From positions 496,001-560,000 of the forward strand of contig NC_021169.1 of the NCBI RefSeq assembly GCF_000385565.1: DNA of 64,000 nt, in the 5' to 3' direction. The notes beneath the pieces were generated by a model. It saw nothing but the letters and a program-made list of their open reading frames with translations. It had not been told where the DNA came from and made no database searches. The position numbers and the translations under genes are program-made. Source of the stretch: Archaeoglobus sulfaticallidus PM70-1 (GTDB taxonomy: Archaea > Halobacteriota > Archaeoglobi > Archaeoglobales > Archaeoglobaceae). Shown piece after piece: positions 62,906 through 64,000 of the stretch; within the stretch, counting starts at the first letter, position 1; every line of letters begins with the position of its first letter.

Positions 62906-63072
62906 AAATTCGTAACACCGAAAGTGTTATATTAAGTTTTTGTTTTTTAATGATTAAAATTGAATAAAAAAATATTGTTACCTAATTATTGTCGAGTAAT
63001 AAGTTGGTTTTGAAGGTTTGTGCCACTTCTTCATAATATTATTTCGCTCTTAAAGTTGTATTTCCGGATTAT

Positions 63073-63126
63073 AAGGTTTAACCTTTTAAACATTATTAAT
63101 AATGAATAATAACAAAACTTAAATAC
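63073..63126 (+). promoter_or_regulatory. Acetyl-CoA synthetase promoter with palindromes
   Basis: AAGGTT-T-AACCTT (63073-63085) and the perfect 12-bp ATTATTAATAAT (63092-63103) lie just upstream of a TATA-like AAACTTAAATAC (63115-63126), about 38 nt before the ATG at 63159. I infer operator-type control next to the core promoter. Confidence 0.45.
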
Positions 63127-63158
63127 AACAGGTTTGTTGCGATTAATGGTGATAAATC

Positions 63159-64000
63159 ATGAAAGAAACCCAGGAAACAATAGCCAGCCTGCTTCAGGAG
63201 GGTAGAACCTTCTACCCTCCTGAAGAACTTGTAGAAAACTCTAATGTAAAGAGGTTCATGGACGAACACGACATCCCCACCTACGACGAACTCCTCAGGA
63301 AAGCACAGAACATTGAGTGGTTCTGGAGCGAGATGGCCAGAGAGGTCAGCATCGAATGGTATGAGCCCTACACCCAAGTCCTGGAGTGGAACCCTCCATA
63401 CGCAAAGTGGTTCATCAACGCCAAGTACAACATCGTGCACGATGCCCTTGACAAGCAGGCGAAGCTCAGAAAAAACAAGCTGGCATACATCTGGGAGGGC
63501 GAGCCCGGGGACATAAGAAAGCTAACCTACCACGACCTCTACAGAGAGGTCAACAGGTTCGCAAACGCCCTCAAAGATCTGGGTATTCGCAAGGGAGACA
63601 GAGTGACGATCTGGCTCCCCATGATCCCCGAGCTGCCAATAGCAATGCTGGCATGCGCTAAAATCGGAGCGATCCACTCTGTAGTCTTCTCGGGTTTCAG
63701 CGAGAAGGCACTCCTCGACAGAATACAGGATGCAGAGGCCAAGCTCCTGATCACAGCAGACGGCTTCTACAGAGGTGGCAAGGTAATCGAGCTGAAGAGC
63801 AGAGCAGACCAAATCCTCGATCAAACAACAATCGAGAATGTCATCGTCTACGACAGAACCAACATCAACCCGCCAATGAAAGAAGGAAGAGACCACTGGT
63901 GGCAGGATGTACTTGGCTCGAGAAAGTGCGAAACAGAGATTATGGACGCAAACGACACCCTCTTCATCCTCTACACCTCTGGCACGACAGGAAAGCCCAA
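63159..64000 (+). CDS. acs: Acetyl-CoA synthetase, AMP-forming (3' end outside window)
   Basis: The first 280 residues are visible. They contain the ACAS N-terminal domain ([37 protein letters not shown]), [40 protein letters not shown] and end within the AMP-binding core YTSGTTGKP. It activates acetate to acetyl-CoA. GGTGAT precedes the ATG. The gene starts with a striking hairpin within codons 12-23. Confidence 0.92.
   Translation, partial: MKETQETIASLLQEGRTFYPPEELVENSNVKRFMDEHDIPTYDELLRKAQNIEWFWSEMAREVSIEWYEPYTQVLEWNPPYAKWFINAKYNIVHDALDKQAKLRKNKLAYIWEGEPGDIRKLTYHDLYREVNRFANALKDLGIRKGDRVTIWLPMIPELPIAMLACAKIGAIHSVVFSGFSEKALLDRIQDAEAKLLITADGFYRGGKVIELKSRADQILDQTTIENVIVYDRTNINPPMKEGRDHWWQDVLGSRKCETEIMDANDTLFILYTSGTTGKP
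63192..63225 (+). repeat. Perfect 16-bp inverted repeat at the start of acs
   Basis: CTTCAGGAGGGTAGAA (63192-63207) and TTCTACCCTCCTGAAG (63210-63225) are exact reverse complements with a two-base centre (CC). The repeat lies inside the coding sequence, encoding [13 protein letters not shown]. In RNA it would form a very stable hairpin about 33 nt after the start codon; in DNA it is a palindrome that could bind a protein. Confidence 0.75.

Overview
The window reads as a chromosome segment of a member of the Archaeoglobales (Archaeoglobus, Ferroglobus or Geoglobus type); I cannot fix the genus. The evidence is archaeal information-processing genes (MBF1, RpoF, L21e, an Sm-like protein, Pus10, archaeal PheST and GluRS, archaeal RNase P RNA), isoprenoid-lipid genes, tetrahydromethanopterin and F420-type genes, a tungsten aldehyde oxidoreductase beside tungstate-type transport elsewhere in the window, and an MtrH-like methyltransferase without any visible methanogenesis operon. 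Genes are densely packed with many 4-bp stop/start overlaps, frequent GTG/TTG starts behind strong GGAGGTGA ribosome binding sites, and several TATA boxes about 25 nt before the start codon, which implies leaderless transcripts.

Layout. 1-3155: a truncated hydantoinase/oxoprolinase gene, MBF1 and a SAM methyltransferase. 3162-10194 (minus): GluRS, then a lipid operon (prenyl synthase, IPP isomerase type 2, isopentenyl phosphate kinase, mevalonate kinase), small proteins and rpiA. 10300-11700: a HepT/MntA toxin-antitoxin pair whose antitoxin has no normal start codon. 11726-14171 (minus): a tungstate/molybdate ABC transporter. 15559-20113 (minus): anaerobic cobalamin genes cbiX-E-D-C-H-G-F. 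21304-30944: mptA, a secreted phospholipase D-like protein, the tetrapyrrole run hemA-B-L-C-cobA, and the late cobalamin genes cobY, cobS and cbiB. Together these make most of the route from glutamyl-tRNA to cobalamin; hemD and several cbi genes are absent here.

30973-41458 holds a radical SAM protein, an MBL hydrolase, pheST, pus10, L21e, rpoF, an LLM-type oxidoreductase, a winged-helix regulator with a cysteine cluster, an Sm protein and a sugar epimerase. The RNase P RNA gene lies at 41460-41705 (minus). 42370-44340 is a decayed stretch with an orphan IS200/IS605-type RNA end and gene remnants. 44261-51495 carries a primase-like gene, a radical SAM protein, a glutamate synthase-type protein, a tungsten AOR, fragments of two dead genes and a phosphoglycerate mutase. 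51441-54043 holds a sugar isomerase-like protein, argB and a broken MBL gene.

54111-62381 is the most unusual region. Two paralogues of an uncharacterised archaeal family (DUF2193) lie about 4 kb apart. One (minus) heads an operon with a frameshifted mini zinc-ribbon gene and an aquaporin, and is divergent from a bacterio-opsin-activator-type regulator. The other is translationally coupled to an MtrH-like methyltransferase and followed by two tiny genes, with two tandem palindromes directly upstream of its TATA box. I infer a candidate C1 (methyl-transfer) system feeding tetrahydromethanopterin. A structured-RNA candidate with its own promoter sits between the two clusters. The window ends inside an acetyl-CoA synthetase gene that carries a perfect 16-bp inverted repeat just after its start.
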